Notes: generated from the letters alone by a model not told the origin. A DNA stretch of 64,000 nucleotides from Streptomyces sp. NBC_01224 (GCF_036002945.1 NZ_CP108529.1:1612001-1676000); one strand, 5' to 3'; shown: positions 51,380 to 60,131, numbered from the stretch's first letter. Numbers and translations are program-made.

Positions 51380-51693
51380 GGTGACCTCGACGAGGCGGGT
51401 CACAGCGGCTTGGGAGGGGAGACTCGCGGCGGCGGTCAGGCGAAGTATGCGTCTCGGCATCCAGCACCTGGCGGACCGCGGCCACCAGCCGCGCCCTGCC
51501 CGTCGCTTCCGTCACCCGCACCGGCCGCTGATCGACCAGCCCCCCCATAACCCCTGGCGGGCATAGCGCGACCGCCGGCTCTGCACCGTGCGAAGACTCA
51601 CCCCCAGCTCTTCTGCCTTCGCCTGGGCCCGCTCCACCACCAGTTCGTGCGACCACAGCAGGTGGAACAGCACCGGCAGCACCGCCACCGGCT
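51380..51693 (-). pseudogene. Mu-type transposase N-terminal fragment, frameshifted
   Basis: The reverse strand reads LPVLFHLLWSHELVVERAQA, KAEELGVSLRTVQSRRSRYA and RQGLWG, then after removing one G from a G7 run continues LVDQRPVRVTEATGRARLVA and AVRQVLDAETHTS. This is the helix-turn-helix N-terminal part of Mu/IS481-like transposases. The DDE core is missing. The homopolymer shift may be a sequencing error, but the truncation is real. Confidence 0.6.
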
Positions 51694-51745
51694 AGACCAG
51701 AAGGGCATTGAAGGACTGTCATACCCGTGTCCTATCGTCGCCCAC

Positions 51746-52372
51746 ATGGCCAACAACTCCGCACCCGAACGCCTCTCCTTCGCAGAGGCCGACACTCGCC
51801 TTGTGCAGGCTCTCTCCGCCTCCTTCGAGCGCTACTACGACAATGTCCTGCTCTTCGACGGCGATCTGGTACTGGAGGGGGGCTTCCTTGACGCCGTCGC
51901 CGGGATCGGGAGTCTGGACGACGTGGACCTGGTGGTGATCACCGGCGATCTGACGGTGTCCGGCCCGATCGCGCTCTACGAGTCTCTGCCGGGGCTCTAC
52001 GTCGGCGGTACCACCCGGGCCGAGACCCTGGAGGGCGGCGACTGCGAAATCTACATCCAGGACGGCACCTTCACCCATCTGGTCTACGGCGACTACAACA
52101 ACGGCATCCTGGAGACCCGCACCGTAGAGACCCCATGGGTCATCAACTACGACCACGATCTCCGCGTTTCCGCCCCCGGCGCTCGCCTGGTGGACAATTA
52201 TGGCGACGATGACGACGCGGACTTCGGCAGCGAGAACATCGTGGAGGCGTTCGTCGCCGAGGTCGTCGACCCGGAAGACGAAAGCATCGATGTGCCGGAG
52301 TTCCTGGAACGGCTGCGGGCCGGACTGCCGGTGCTGCGCCCGGGGGCAGGTGGTGCGGCCGCCAGGGCGTGA
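51746..52372 (+). CDS. Hypothetical protein with beta-helix-like repeats
   Basis: A 208-residue acidic protein, start MANNSAPERLSFAEADTRLV. After an N-terminal helical part come strand repeats: LDDVDLVVITGDLTVSGPIA, LPGLYVGGTTRAETLEGGDC, FTHLVYGDYNNGILETRTVE and TPWVINYDHDLRV. The GDLxVxG and YGDYNNG turns resemble bactofilin-like/polymer-forming or immunity-type beta-helix proteins, but I cannot name a family. The C-terminus is Asp/Glu-rich. It is a single gene in the accessory region. Confidence 0.68.
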   Translation: MANNSAPERLSFAEADTRLVQALSASFERYYDNVLLFDGDLVLEGGFLDAVAGIGSLDDVDLVVITGDLTVSGPIALYESLPGLYVGGTTRAETLEGGDCEIYIQDGTFTHLVYGDYNNGILETRTVETPWVINYDHDLRVSAPGARLVDNYGDDDDADFGSENIVEAFVAEVVDPEDESIDVPEFLERLRAGLPVLRPGAGGAAARA

Positions 52373-52414
52373 GGAGGGTGGGCCCCCGGCCGGGTGCTTG
52401 GGTTCTAGCGGACC

Positions 52415-53326
52415 CTAGATGCCGTGGGTGTTCCGCACCACCTCAAGCGCCGTTCGCGCGAAGACCTGGACGGCGCTGGTGTCGTCCCCGGCCCGCCATA
52501 CCAAGCCGTAGCCGATGGGGTCGGCGTCCTCGAACGGAATGTACGCGACGCCGGGCCGGGTGTAATACGCGGCGGTGTGCGCGGCTGACAGCAAGGCCCC
52601 TTTGCCGCCGGCGACGAGCAGGAGTGCCTCTTGCATGTTGGTGACGGCCGGACCGTGGCCGATCGGTCTGCCGCTGGGCGTGCGCGCTGGCACATGGTGC
52701 TCCAGCCGGTAGTCCGGGAGTTCACCGTCGATGGTCAGCAACAGCACATCGGCCAGATCTTCGAGCGACACTTTCTCCCCGGCGGCCAGCGGATGCCTGG
52801 ACGAGATCGCCAGCACACGCTCCTCCGTGAGCAGGGTGGGCCCCTCGCCCAGATCGTCTTCGCGCACGGGGAGCTCCGTGAGCTGCACATCGAACTCGCC
52901 GTTGCGCAACTGCCCGAACGGGTCCGAGAACGGCACCTCACAGATCTCCACGCCCAACTCGGGGTGGCTGATACGGAGCGCCTCCGCGGCCCTCATCACG
53001 ATCTCCCCGGCCGGCGGGCTGGAGAACCCGACGTGCAGCACCCCCTTGATACCGCGTTTGATACCGCGCGCGGAGGCGGTGGCCCGTGCGATGGCGGCCT
53101 CGACCGCGCGGTAGTGCGGCTCAAGGTCGTCGCGGAGCTGCCGGCCAAGGGCGGTGAGGGCGACGCGGCGGCTCGTACGGACGAACAGCGGGGCGCCGAT
53201 GCGGCGTTCCAGGCGTTGGACGAGCTGGCTCACCCGAGCGCGCGACAGCCGCATCCGATCCGCCGTGCGGCCGAAGTGCAGCTCCTCGGCGAGGATGAGA
53301 AAGCACTCCAGTTCAACGCGTTCCAT
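52415..53326 (-). CDS. LysR-family transcriptional regulator
   Basis: A 303-residue LysR regulator: winged helix (MERVELECFLILAEELHFGR, RLSRARVSQLVQRLERRIG) and effector domain (VLHVGFSSPPAGEIVMRAAE). The ATG at 53326 gives the canonical start. It is divergent from the DHA2 exporter at 53457 with 130 bp between. That spacer holds an imperfect dyad, GAACGAACG to CGTTGTTC, at about 53363-53392. Control of the exporter is the natural inference. Confidence 0.92.
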   Translation of the reverse strand: MERVELECFLILAEELHFGRTADRMRLSRARVSQLVQRLERRIGAPLFVRTSRRVALTALGRQLRDDLEPHYRAVEAAIARATASARGIKRGIKGVLHVGFSSPPAGEIVMRAAEALRISHPELGVEICEVPFSDPFGQLRNGEFDVQLTELPVREDDLGEGPTLLTEERVLAISSRHPLAAGEKVSLEDLADVLLLTIDGELPDYRLEHHVPARTPSGRPIGHGPAVTNMQEALLLVAGGKGALLSAAHTAAYYTRPGVAYIPFEDADPIGYGLVWRAGDDTSAVQVFARTALEVVRNTHGI

Positions 53327-53362
53327 GTTCGTCCCCAGATCGCCGGATTGGTAAGCCTGGCT

Positions 53363-53392
53363 GAACGAACGTTGCGATCTTCGCCGTTGTTC
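53363..53392. promoter_or_regulatory. Imperfect dyad in the LysR/exporter divergent promoter
   Basis: GAACGAACG on the left and CGTTGTTC on the right form an imperfect inverted repeat centred about 80 bp before the exporter start. Size and place fit a LysR recognition site. Confidence 0.35.
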
Positions 53393-53456
53393 CCCCATCG
53401 CGCCTCATCAATGGTGGTGAGCCAAGAACTTCCCTACACACCATCGAGGAATTCAC

Positions 53457-54887
53457 ATGCGTGTGCGTGACTGGGGCGTGCTGTTCGTTCTGTGCGGTGC
53501 GATCTTCCTGGAAGGCATCGACGTGGCCATGCTCAATGTGGCCCTTCCCTCCATACGCTCCGACCTTGGCATGTCCACTGGTGATCTGCAGTGGGTGATG
53601 AGTGCATACGTCCTCGGCTACGGCGGCTTCATGCTGCTGGGAGGACGGGCCGCCGACCTCTTCGGACGCCGCCAGATGTTTGTCTTCTGGCTCACCGTCT
53701 TCCTGCTCTTCTCGGGCCTCGGCGGATTCGCCACCGACGGCTGGATGCTGATCGTCGCACGGTTCGTCAGCGGCGTCGCCGCCGCCTTCATGACCCCGGC
53801 CGGCCTGTCGATCATCACCACGAGTTTCGAGGAGGGCCCGCAGCGCGACAAAGCCCTGCTCGTCTACTCCGGCACCGCCGCGGGCGGCTTCTCGATCGGC
53901 CTGGTCGTCGGCGGGCTGCTCACCGCGGTCGACTGGCGATGGGTGTTCTTCGCCCCGGTCGTCCTGTCCGGCATCATCCTGATCACCGCGCTCGCGCTCA
54001 TCCCCAAGTCGCCGCGGCCCGATCGGACCGGAGAGAAGGTCGACCTGGCCGGTTCGGTCAGCATCACCTCCGCCATCGTGCTCCTCGTCCTCGGCGTCGA
54101 ACGTGTCTCTCATGCGGGTATCGGCTGGACTCTCGGGACGCTCGCGGCGGGCCTGGTCCTTCTTGGCGTCTTCATCGCCGTCGAACGGCGCTCGTCCTCC
54201 CCGCTCGTACGCCTGGGCATCCTCCGCAACGCCTCACTGGTCCGCGCCAACCTCGCGGGGCTGCTGTTCGCGGCCGGCTTCTTCGGCTTCCAGTTCCTCG
54301 TGGTGCTGTATCTGCAGGAGCTGCGCGGCTGGTCGACGCTTCAGACGAGCTTCGCGATGATCGTCATCGGCATCGACGCGATCCTCTCGCCCACCCTCAC
54401 ACCCAAGCTGGTGAGCCGGTTCGGCAACGCCAGGGTGATCTTCGTCGGACTGCTGCTGGCCGCGCTCGCGTACGCCCTGTTCCTGCCGGTCGGCGCCGAC
54501 TGGACGTATCCGGTGATGTTCCCGAGCCTGCTCATCCTCGGCCTCGCCTTCGCGCTGGCGTACGGCCCCCTCACCATCACCGCCACGGCCGGTATCGAGG
54601 AGGAGGAACAGGGACTGGCCGGCGGCCTGCTCTACACGTCCTTCCAGTTCGGCGCCGCGCTCGGCCTCTCCGCTGCCACCGCCGTAAACGTCGCCGCCAC
54701 CGATTCGGATGCGCCAGCGGCTCTGCTCGACGGTTACCACGCCGCCCTGGTCGTCCCGCTCGCCGCCGCCCTGCTCGCCGCCCTCGTCGCCGCTTTCGGG
54801 CTGCGGCCCCCGAAGGGCACCGCGGGCACGGTGGTCGCGTTCGACGACGGCGCCGCGAATCGTACGGAGACCTTCGCTCCCCACTGA
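53457..54887 (+). CDS. MFS exporter, DHA2 family
   Basis: A 476-residue 14-helix exporter. Landmarks are FVLCGAIFLEGIDVAMLNVA, motif A GGRAADLFGRRQMFVFW and motif C GTAAGGFSIGLVVGGLL. The ATG is preceded by GAGGAA. It is divergent from the LysR gene and followed by a PNPOx-like gene 65 bp downstream, which may be in the same operon. The substrate is unknown. Confidence 0.91.
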   Translation: MRVRDWGVLFVLCGAIFLEGIDVAMLNVALPSIRSDLGMSTGDLQWVMSAYVLGYGGFMLLGGRAADLFGRRQMFVFWLTVFLLFSGLGGFATDGWMLIVARFVSGVAAAFMTPAGLSIITTSFEEGPQRDKALLVYSGTAAGGFSIGLVVGGLLTAVDWRWVFFAPVVLSGIILITALALIPKSPRPDRTGEKVDLAGSVSITSAIVLLVLGVERVSHAGIGWTLGTLAAGLVLLGVFIAVERRSSSPLVRLGILRNASLVRANLAGLLFAAGFFGFQFLVVLYLQELRGWSTLQTSFAMIVIGIDAILSPTLTPKLVSRFGNARVIFVGLLLAALAYALFLPVGADWTYPVMFPSLLILGLAFALAYGPLTITATAGIEEEEQGLAGGLLYTSFQFGAALGLSAATAVNVAATDSDAPAALLDGYHAALVVPLAAALLAALVAAFGLRPPKGTAGTVVAFDDGAANRTETFAPH

Positions 54888-54898
54888 CCACGCCCGTG

Positions 54899-54940
54899 CC
54901 CCCGCCCCCGCCCCCGCCCCCGCCCCCGCCCCCGCCCCCG
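54899..54940 (+). repeat. CCCCCG hexanucleotide tandem repeat, 7 copies
   Basis: Seven uninterrupted CCCCCG units fill the gap between the exporter stop and the AAGGAG ribosome site (54942-54947) of the next gene. Such repeats change length by slippage. The length would alter distance and RNA structure before the ribosome site but not any coding frame. Confidence 0.9.
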
Positions 54941-54952
54941 CAAGGAGCCTTC

Positions 54953-55435
54953 ATGGCCGCCAAAGCCGGTGCCTTCTCCGATATTCAAGACACCTTCTTC
55001 GCCTATGTCCGCGACATCAAGTACGCCACGTTGATCACCGTCGACCGGAAGAACCGCCCCCGGGCCCGCGTGCTGTTCCCCGTCTGGGAAGTCGTCGACG
55101 GCCACCCGGTCGGCTGGCTCGCCGCCTACAAGACCCCCATCAAGACGGCCCACCTGGCGGGCAACCCGCATACCACGTACGCGTACTGGAGCCCCCGCCA
55201 GAACGCCGCTTTCGTGGACAGCGTCTCCGCCTGGGCCGAGGACGAGGAGTCCAGACACCACGCCTGGGATCTGTACGTCAAGGGCAGTCCGCCGGGATTG
55301 GGTTACGACCCCGCCCAGTACTGGCGCGGAGGCCCCACTGATCCCCAGTACCACGTGATCCGTATCGATCCCTGGCGGATCCAGCTCGTACGGGGCGCCG
55401 ACCTGCGCAGCACCATCTGGTACCCCGACAGCTGA
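54953..55435 (+). CDS. Pyridoxamine 5'-phosphate oxidase-family protein
   Basis: A 160-residue split-barrel flavin-binding-type protein. Typical segments are FFAYVRDIKYATLITVDRKN, RPRARVLFPVWEVVDGHPVG, KTAHLAGNPHTTYAYWSPRQ and the C-terminal YHVIRIDPWRIQLVRGADLR. Family members bind FMN, F420 or haem. It follows the DHA2 exporter across the CCCCCG repeat and has a strong AAGGAG, suggesting co-expression and perhaps modification of the same compound. The substrate is unknown. Confidence 0.85.
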   Translation: MAAKAGAFSDIQDTFFAYVRDIKYATLITVDRKNRPRARVLFPVWEVVDGHPVGWLAAYKTPIKTAHLAGNPHTTYAYWSPRQNAAFVDSVSAWAEDEESRHHAWDLYVKGSPPGLGYDPAQYWRGGPTDPQYHVIRIDPWRIQLVRGADLRSTIWYPDS

Positions 55436-55473
55436 CGCATTCCGGCCGGTGGGCGACACCCAGGGGTGGGGTC

Positions 55474-55647
55474 ATGCCGGCGCACAGCCCGTTCACGGTG
55501 GTCTGGGACAAGAACCAGCGGGCGGTCCTGGAGCAGTTGGCCCACTCGCGCACCACCCCGCTGCGGCGCATCCAGCGAGCTGAGGTCGTCCTGGCTGCCG
55601 CTGACGGTATCTCCAACGCGGCCATCGCCCGCAGCCACCGATTGATC
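55474..55647 (+). pseudogene. IS630-type transposase N-terminal fragment
   Basis: The plus frame reads TVVWDKNQRAVLEQLAHSRT and RRIQRAEVVLAAADGISNAA, then IARS, the helix-turn-helix start of IS630-family transposases. It is cut at about 55647 by the left end of the IS5-type element. Confidence 0.7.
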
Positions 55648-55834
55648 AATTTCCATCCTGATTTCGCAGGTCACGGGGCTGGCGTGAGTCGATGGCGGGG
55701 TACTCGGGCTGGTCTGGAACGTGATCGGTAGCAGGTGATCGATTGCCACGGGCCTCGTTCGCCGAAGTCGCCGTACGGGCGGTTGTCTCCTCGTAGAGTC
55801 CGGCAGGAAGATCCGGCCCGGGGAGGGGAAGTTC

Positions 55835-56314
55835 ATGGTGGATGTACTGACATGGACGGTGGAACGGCGGGTCCTGCTGGCCGATCGCGCCGAGCGGCTG
55901 CGTAAGGAGCTCGCCGAGATCGATGTCGAGGTGGCCCGGCTGGAGGCCGCGGAGGTGGTGTTCGGCCAGTACGCCGAGGCGACGGACGGCAGCAGGCGGG
56001 ACGATCCGATGGTGGCGCCCGATCCGGTGGAGCCGGATCCGCCGGCGACGCAAGCGTCGGGAGCCGGCGGGATGCTGCTCGTGCCGCACCGCGTCGAGGG
56101 GATGAGCGAAGAGGTGCTGCCCACCGGTTATCAGCGGATTGTGCAGGTGGTCGCGGGTGCGTCCGACGGGCCGGCCAAGACCCGGGAGGTGTGCGAGGAG
56201 CTGGGGCTGGGCGTGCTGCCCGCGCAGACCGAGGCGATGCGGGGCAAGCTGGGGCGGCTCGCGGACCGGGGCTGGCTGCACCGCACCCCGTCGGGCCGCT
56301 ACGGACCGCGCTGA
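55835..56314 (+). CDS. IS-borne accessory protein (159 aa)
   Basis: A 159-residue protein starting MVDVLTWTVERRVLLADRAE. An N-terminal coiled coil (RLRKELAEIDVEVARLEAAE) leads to a Pro/acidic linker and a C-terminal winged-helix-like domain (DGPAKTREVCEELGLGVLPA, MRGKLGRLADRGWLHRTPSG). It lies inside the terminal repeats, upstream of the transposase and on the same strand. A regulatory or targeting role in transposition is inferred; I know such ORFs from other Streptomyces insertion sequences but not their function. Confidence 0.7.
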   Translation: MVDVLTWTVERRVLLADRAERLRKELAEIDVEVARLEAAEVVFGQYAEATDGSRRDDPMVAPDPVEPDPPATQASGAGGMLLVPHRVEGMSEEVLPTGYQRIVQVVAGASDGPAKTREVCEELGLGVLPAQTEAMRGKLGRLADRGWLHRTPSGRYGPR

Positions 56315-56427
56315 CACCAGCCCGGCATCCGGCTGCGGAGTGGCCGATTCCTGCCACAACGCGAGGGCCCCCGGCGGGAGTTGGCGTGTTTCGTGAAGAA
56401 CAGCCAGCCCGCCGAGGGCTCTCAGGA

Positions 56428-57222
56428 TGCCGTTACCAGGTTCGCCTTCCGGTGTCGAAGTCGACCATCGACCTCGTCGCCGACCTGATACGCAAGCAGC
56501 GCAAGAAGCTGGGGTACCCGCTGGCGCAAAGTCACCCCGGGAACCCAAGCGATCACCGTGCTCGCCGTTCTCCATCATGACCAGCGCCTTCTGGACATGG
56601 CCGGCGGCAACGACGTCTCCGCCTCGACCGTGCGCCGATGGGTGATCGAAGTGATCGGCCTGCTCTCTGCCCGCGCCCCGCGCCTGGACCGGGCCCTGAA
56701 GAAGATCGCCGACGATGACGGGGTGGTCGTCCTGTTGGACGGCACCCTCGTGCGCACCCGCCGCCGCACCAGGACAGAGAACCGCAAGAACTACAGCGGG
56801 AAACACAAGTCCCACGGCCTGCTGTTTCTTGCGCTCACCGACGAGAAGGGCAACCTGATCTGGACCTCCACGGCCAGCCCGGGCGGTCCAGCGAGATCAC
56901 CACCGCCCGCCACAACAAGCTCACCGAGCATCTCCGCGAGGCCAAACTCGGGGCCCTGGCCGACCTCGGCTTCATCGGCCTGGACGACGACCCCGACAAC
57001 CCGGTGATCATCACCGGCCGCAAGGCCACCCTCAACCACCGGCTCACCGACGCCGAGGAGGAGGCCAACCGCCTGCTCAGCCGTGAACGCGCCGCCGTCG
57101 AGCACGGCTTCGCGAACCTGAAGACCTGGCGATTCCTCAGCAAGGTCCGTATGAACACCCGCCACGCGACCACCCTCCTGCGGGCCCTGCTCGTCCTGGC
57201 GAACAGAGAAGTGCAGAGGTGA
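56428..57222 (+). pseudogene. IS5-family DDE transposase, two frameshifts
   Basis: Three frames must be joined. The first gives VSKSTIDLVADLIRKQRKKL, the second (from about 56525) LAVLHHDQRLLDMAGGNDVS, VVVLLDGTLVRTRRRTRTEN and LLFLALTDEKGNLIW, the third (from about 56885) REAKLGALADLGFIGLDDD, LLSRERAAVEHGFANLKTW and a stop at 57222. DDE-type residues in LLDGTL, ADLGF and AAVEHGF are preserved. One shift is +1 and the other -1, so it is either dead or needs frameshifting. Confidence 0.75.
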
Positions 57223-57318
57223 CAGACGATCTCCGCCTGCCGATCATGTCCTGGCCAGCACGAGTACCCCACTACAAGCTCACACCAGGCCCGTGACCAG
57301 CGAAATCAGGATGAAATT

Positions 57319-57586
57319 TCCTCACTGTGAACCGGACATCCGAGATCCTCGGCACCTTCGCCGGCCCAGCGGAACGCAGGGCCTCCAGACCACCCTCCCG
57401 CCAAGCCCGACGCCAGCGTTCCACCGACCGCTCGCTCACCCGCAACTCTTTCGCGATCACCGCGGTCTTCTCACCCGCCGCGAACCGCCCGCCGGCCTCC
57501 AGCCGCACCTGTTCACGAAACGCCCGCCGCTCAGCAGTCAGGCCCCCACCCTCCGCATCCCACCGGCATACCGCAGGGATCACCAA
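57319..57586 (-). pseudogene. IS630-family transposase N-terminal fragment (second type)
   Basis: The reverse frame encodes LTAERRAFREQVRLEAGGRF, ELRVSERSVERWRRAWREG and LEALRSAGPAKVPRISD, the winged helix-turn-helix of a different IS630 subgroup. The reading frame then runs into the IS5-type terminal repeat, which truncates it. Confidence 0.72.
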
Positions 57587-57616
57587 CAGTCACCACCCGA
57601 CGCCAAAGCGAAAACC

Positions 57617-58399
57617 TCAGTAGTACTCCAGCCGGAATTCTTCATTAGAGCTGGTCAGCGGCTTGGGCGTGGAGAGTGTAGCGGGCTGGAATGGGCGTGG
57701 GGCGGTCTTTGCCGGGTGTCGCCGCGCGTCCGTCTGGTAGGCCTCCAGCCGGTCGGCTAGCTCTTTGGGACGGCTGAGGGCGACGCTATGGCCGCCGTCG
57801 ATCTCGTCGGGGACGATGCCCAGGCGTTCCCTGACGATGCGGCGCATGAACGTGGCTGGGAAGAAGCGGTCGTCGCGGCACAGCAAGAACTTCGTTGACA
57901 CAGGTGGCCAGGCGGCGAGCGGCCACGGCTTCACGAATGGGGTGCCGGACTGATCGCGGCTCCTTTTTGTAGCCTCTGCCGCAAGCTCGGGCGGGACGTC
58001 GTGGAGAAACAGGGCAGTGTCGTCGCCTGGGGCCCTGCCGTCGCGCTTGTCCTGCTTGTGCCTGGCCTGCTCCCAGCCGGTGTTGGCCCACCAGTCGCTG
58101 GCCGGCTCACCCGGCGACGGAATCATCGCCGTCATCAGCACGAGCAGCTCAACCGGTACCCGATCGCACACGAGCGGTGCGGTGAACCCGCCAAAGGAAT
58201 GGGCGACCACGACGAGGCCTGTGCGATCGCCGATGGCGTCGATCAATACGTCGGCGTACTCGGCCAGCCCGGCCGAATCGTCGTCGCACGGCAGGTCAGG
58301 CGCGACGACGTCGTGGCCGCGGGCACACAGCTCGGCCTTCAGCAGATGCCAATACCATGAGTCGGACGCGGCGCCGGGGATCAATACGTAGGTGGTCAT
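57617..58399 (-). CDS. Alpha/beta hydrolase (paralogue 1)
   Basis: A 260-residue EstC/MhpC-like alpha/beta hydrolase. The oxyanion strand is MTTYVLIPGAASDSWYWHLL, the nucleophile Ser68 lies in VVAHSFGGFTAP, and the His is in EIDGGHSVALSRP. The ATG at 58399 has AGGAGG 9 bases upstream. Its C-terminal 25 residues (after YQTDARRHP) are not matched by the paralogue at 62790 and appear to be read into flanking remnant DNA. It lies 52 bp downstream of a PNPOx-like gene, likely one operon. Confidence 0.88.
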   Translation of the reverse strand: MTTYVLIPGAASDSWYWHLLKAELCARGHDVVAPDLPCDDDSAGLAEYADVLIDAIGDRTGLVVVAHSFGGFTAPLVCDRVPVELLVLMTAMIPSPGEPASDWWANTGWEQARHKQDKRDGRAPGDDTALFLHDVPPELAAEATKRSRDQSGTPFVKPWPLAAWPPVSTKFLLCRDDRFFPATFMRRIVRERLGIVPDEIDGGHSVALSRPKELADRLEAYQTDARRHPAKTAPRPFQPATLSTPKPLTSSNEEFRLEYY

Positions 58400-58451
58400 G
58401 ACGAGTGGTCCTCCTGATGGCGGCGGGTGAGCGGGCTTTCGGTCTCGGTCG

Positions 58452-58970
58452 TCACGATCGGCCCCGACTCTCGAATTCCTCCATGCTGGTGCCTCCGGGC
58501 AGCCGGGTCTGGAAGTCGAGGACTCCGACCCAGGTTGGCCGCACGGCGATGCGAACCATCTTCGTGCCGGGGTGATCGACCTCCGCCACATTGGCAGCGC
58601 CCTGTTCCTCCCCGGCGTAGCGGCGCTGGGCCAGCGCGTACTCCGGCACGATCCCGTCGACGTCGGTGACCGACGCCCGACCGCGAATGAGGAGCACCGT
58701 GGGCGGGGTGGACGCGGCGTCGATGGTGACGGCGACGTCGGGCCTCGCCCGCAGTGCGCGGACCTTGGCGCCCCCGAACGTCGAGAGCACTACCTCGGTC
58801 CCGGTCCAATGGAACAACATCGGAAATGCACGTGGCGTGCCGTCCGCCGCCACATATGCCAGCCGCGCCAGCTCCTTGGAGGCGAGCAGCCGTTGCGCGA
58901 CGTCGCTGTCCAGCAAGCCGACATCACCTTGCGGCAGTGCCATCACGTCTTCGCGGTTTTCGATCTTCAT
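58452..58970 (-). CDS. PNPOx/F420-type split-barrel protein
   Basis: A 172-residue split-barrel protein. Key segments are AQRLLASKELARLAYVAADG, GTPRAFPMLFHWTGTEVVLS, VRALRARPDVAVTIDAAS and VLLIRGRASVTDVDG, as in actinobacterial pyridoxamine-oxidase-like or F420-dependent reductases. The ATG at 58970 is chosen for GAGGAA 8 bases upstream over the ORF start at 58985. It is followed by the alpha/beta hydrolase on the same strand, suggesting detoxification of one compound by two enzymes. Confidence 0.85.
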   Translation of the reverse strand: MKIENREDVMALPQGDVGLLDSDVAQRLLASKELARLAYVAADGTPRAFPMLFHWTGTEVVLSTFGGAKVRALRARPDVAVTIDAASTPPTVLLIRGRASVTDVDGIVPEYALAQRRYAGEEQGAANVAEVDHPGTKMVRIAVRPTWVGVLDFQTRLPGGTSMEEFESRGRS

Positions 58971-59086
58971 CAGGCAGTTCCTCATCGTCGTCGACTACGC
59001 AGACCGAGGTCGTCAGTGTTGAGACGGTGAGACGGCTGGAAAGGAATCGCTGCCCGAACGACGATCGAGCCGGGACCCGCCGCCGG

Positions 59087-60131
59087 CTAGGACAGCGTCA
59101 GGGGCAGACCGAACGCGGGGAACAGGTGCGGCTCGAAGGCGGTGATCTCGGTGATCTTCTCGTCCTCGACCCGCAGCACGTTGAGCACCTGGGCCCGGTA
59201 CTCGGAGTCCCCCGGCAGCCGGACGTACCCCGCGACTGCCGGCTGCCGGTTCGCCCGTTTGGGCACGCTTCGCCACTGTCCTTGATAGAGCGGCGAGCCG
59301 GGTCCGAACGCGTGCTCGGCGAAGCGGACGACGGCCGCGCGATCGGCGAACCAGAACGGATGGGGGGGGCATGGTCATCCGTACGTCCTCGCTCAAGAGC
59401 TCCGCGAAGGCAGCGGTGTCGACCCGCTCGTGGGCATCCATGAAGCGCCGCACCAACGCCCGCTCCTGCGGGGTCGGCTCCGCCGATGGTGCCCATTCCA
59501 GACGGCGTTCGGGCAGGTGCGCTCTCATGACCGGCCTTGCTCGCTGCAGGGCGCTCTTCACCGAAGCGACGCTCGTCCCGAGCAGAGCGGCCGTCTCCTT
59601 TGCCGACCAGCCGAGCACGTCTCGCAGAATCAGCGCGGCCCGTTGTCCAGGCGGCAGGTGTTGGACGGCGGTGAGGAACGCCAGCTCGATCGTCTCCTTG
59701 CCGACCACGGCGGCGTCCGGCTCGGCCTCGCCGGGTGCGATCGGTTCCAGCAGCCGGTCCGGGTACGGCTGCAGCCACCGGATCTCTGCTGGTGGCGACG
59801 CCACGTGTGGATCGTTCGCCCGCTCCACCTCACGTGGAAGCGGGTGCCGCGGGTGCTGGTCGAGGAAGTCAAGACAGGCGTTCGTCGCGATCCGGTAGAG
59901 CCACGCACGGAATGTAGAGCGGCCCTGGAAGCTTTCACGTTTGCGCCACGCTCGCAGGAACGTCTCTTGTACCAGGTCTTCCGAGTCCTCGAATGAGCCG
60001 AGCATCCGGTAGCAATGCACCTGAAGCTCCCGCCGGTAACGCTCGACAAGCTCCGTAAACGCTGACGCGTCGCCCGCCTGGGCTGCCGCAACGACTGCGC
60101 CATCTTCAGCCCGCAATTCGTCCAATGACAC
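59087..60131 (-). pseudogene. ECF-type sigma factor with SnoaL tail, frameshifted at a G8 run
   Basis: The gene encodes sigma region 2 (HCYRMLGSFEDSEDLVQETF) and region 4 (LPPGQRAALILRDVLGWSAK, SVASVKSALQRARP) of the large SigJ/TIGR02960-like group, followed by a SnoaL-like domain. At eight Gs (59362-59369) the frame leaves the domain. Removing one G restores HPFWFADRAAVVRFAEHAFG, NVLRVEDEKITEITAFEPHL and a stop at 59087. As written, the frame runs on to 59013. The GTG at 60131 has GGAGGG upstream. The sigma regions themselves are intact. Confidence 0.75.

Larger units (their letters stand above)
55648..57318 (+). mobile_element. IS5-type insertion sequence with 40-bp terminal inverted repeats
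   Basis: The left end (55648-55688) and right end (57279-57318) match in inverted orientation over about 40 bases with one indel and three mismatches; the shared core contains ATCCTGATTTCGC and GGTCACGGG. The 1.67-kb element carries an accessory ORF (55835) and a frameshifted DDE transposase. It interrupts IS630-type sequences on both sides. No clear target duplication was identified by eye. Confidence 0.78.

Noticed and set aside
54899..54940. Tandem repeat as a possible CRISPR array
   Set aside because: It is a simple hexanucleotide run with no spacers, and no cas gene is present.
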